The notes below the pieces were generated by a model. That model was given only the letters and a program-made list of their open reading frames with translations. It searched no databases and was not told the origin of the DNA. DNA of 5,865 nt from Deltaproteobacteria bacterium (lineage in GTDB: Bacteria > Desulfobacterota > DSM-4660 > Desulfatiglandales > B25-G16): positions 1 through 5,865 of the forward strand of contig QMLT01000126.1 of NCBI GenBank assembly GCA_003646875.1, given 5' to 3'. The position numbers and the translations under genes are program-made. Positions 5,843-5,865 of the stretch are shown here, piece by piece; positions within the stretch are counted from its first letter, which is position 1; each line of letters opens with the position of its first letter.

Positions 5843-5865
5843 GCAGATCTCGTAAGTCTTCAAAC

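Overview
The window carries a type IV pilus (T4P) assembly operon on the minus strand, read from right to left: a small XRE-type helix-turn-helix regulator, then pilM, pilN, pilO, pilP and pilQ. These encode the alignment subcomplex (PilM, PilN, PilO, PilP) and the outer-membrane secretin (PilQ). A secretin with tandem AMIN domains and an N-terminal export signal means a diderm (Gram-negative) bacterium. The moderately low GC, the protein style (for example the PilM segment near residues 194-221) and the compact pilMNOPQ order suggest a Desulfobacterota (deltaproteobacterial) or related lineage. That assignment is from memory of family members, not from a search.

Layout. 5678-5865 is the AT-rich control region. 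It has a consensus TTGACA -35 box with a plausible -10, and upstream of these four copies of an 8-bp motif ATTACNAC in alternating orientation, two of which lie inside an exact 11-bp direct repeat. 5474-5677 is the XRE-type regulator with a strong ribosome binding site. 294-5450 is pilM-pilN-pilO-pilP-pilQ, tightly packed: a 23-nt gap, a 4-nt ATGA overlap, a 6-nt gap, a 23-nt overlap with a GTG start for pilP, and a 42-nt gap. 1-293 holds no gene I can support. It is rich in inverted repeats, including a perfect 8-bp stem-loop right after the pilQ stop codon and a GC-rich stem-loop about 30 nt further on. Neither has the U-tract of a standard intrinsic terminator.

How the genes work together. 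By family knowledge, cytoplasmic PilM (actin-like, nucleotide-binding) binds the N-terminal tail of PilN. PilN and PilO are bitopic inner-membrane proteins that pair through their periplasmic coiled coils and ferredoxin-like domains. PilP binds PilN/PilO and reaches across the periplasm to the N-domains of PilQ, and PilQ forms the pore through which the pilus passes. The motor ATPases, platform protein PilC, prepilin peptidase and pilins are not in this window.

The most notable points are: (1) PilP has no lipobox and no cysteine at all, although PilP is usually an inner-membrane lipoprotein, while PilQ has a lipobox-like Cys28; (2) the operon is led by a dedicated small XRE regulator behind an ordered array of operator-like sites; (3) the pilQ 3' flank contains unexplained strong hairpins. 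The pilus system itself is a known one; I do not see a wholly new system here.
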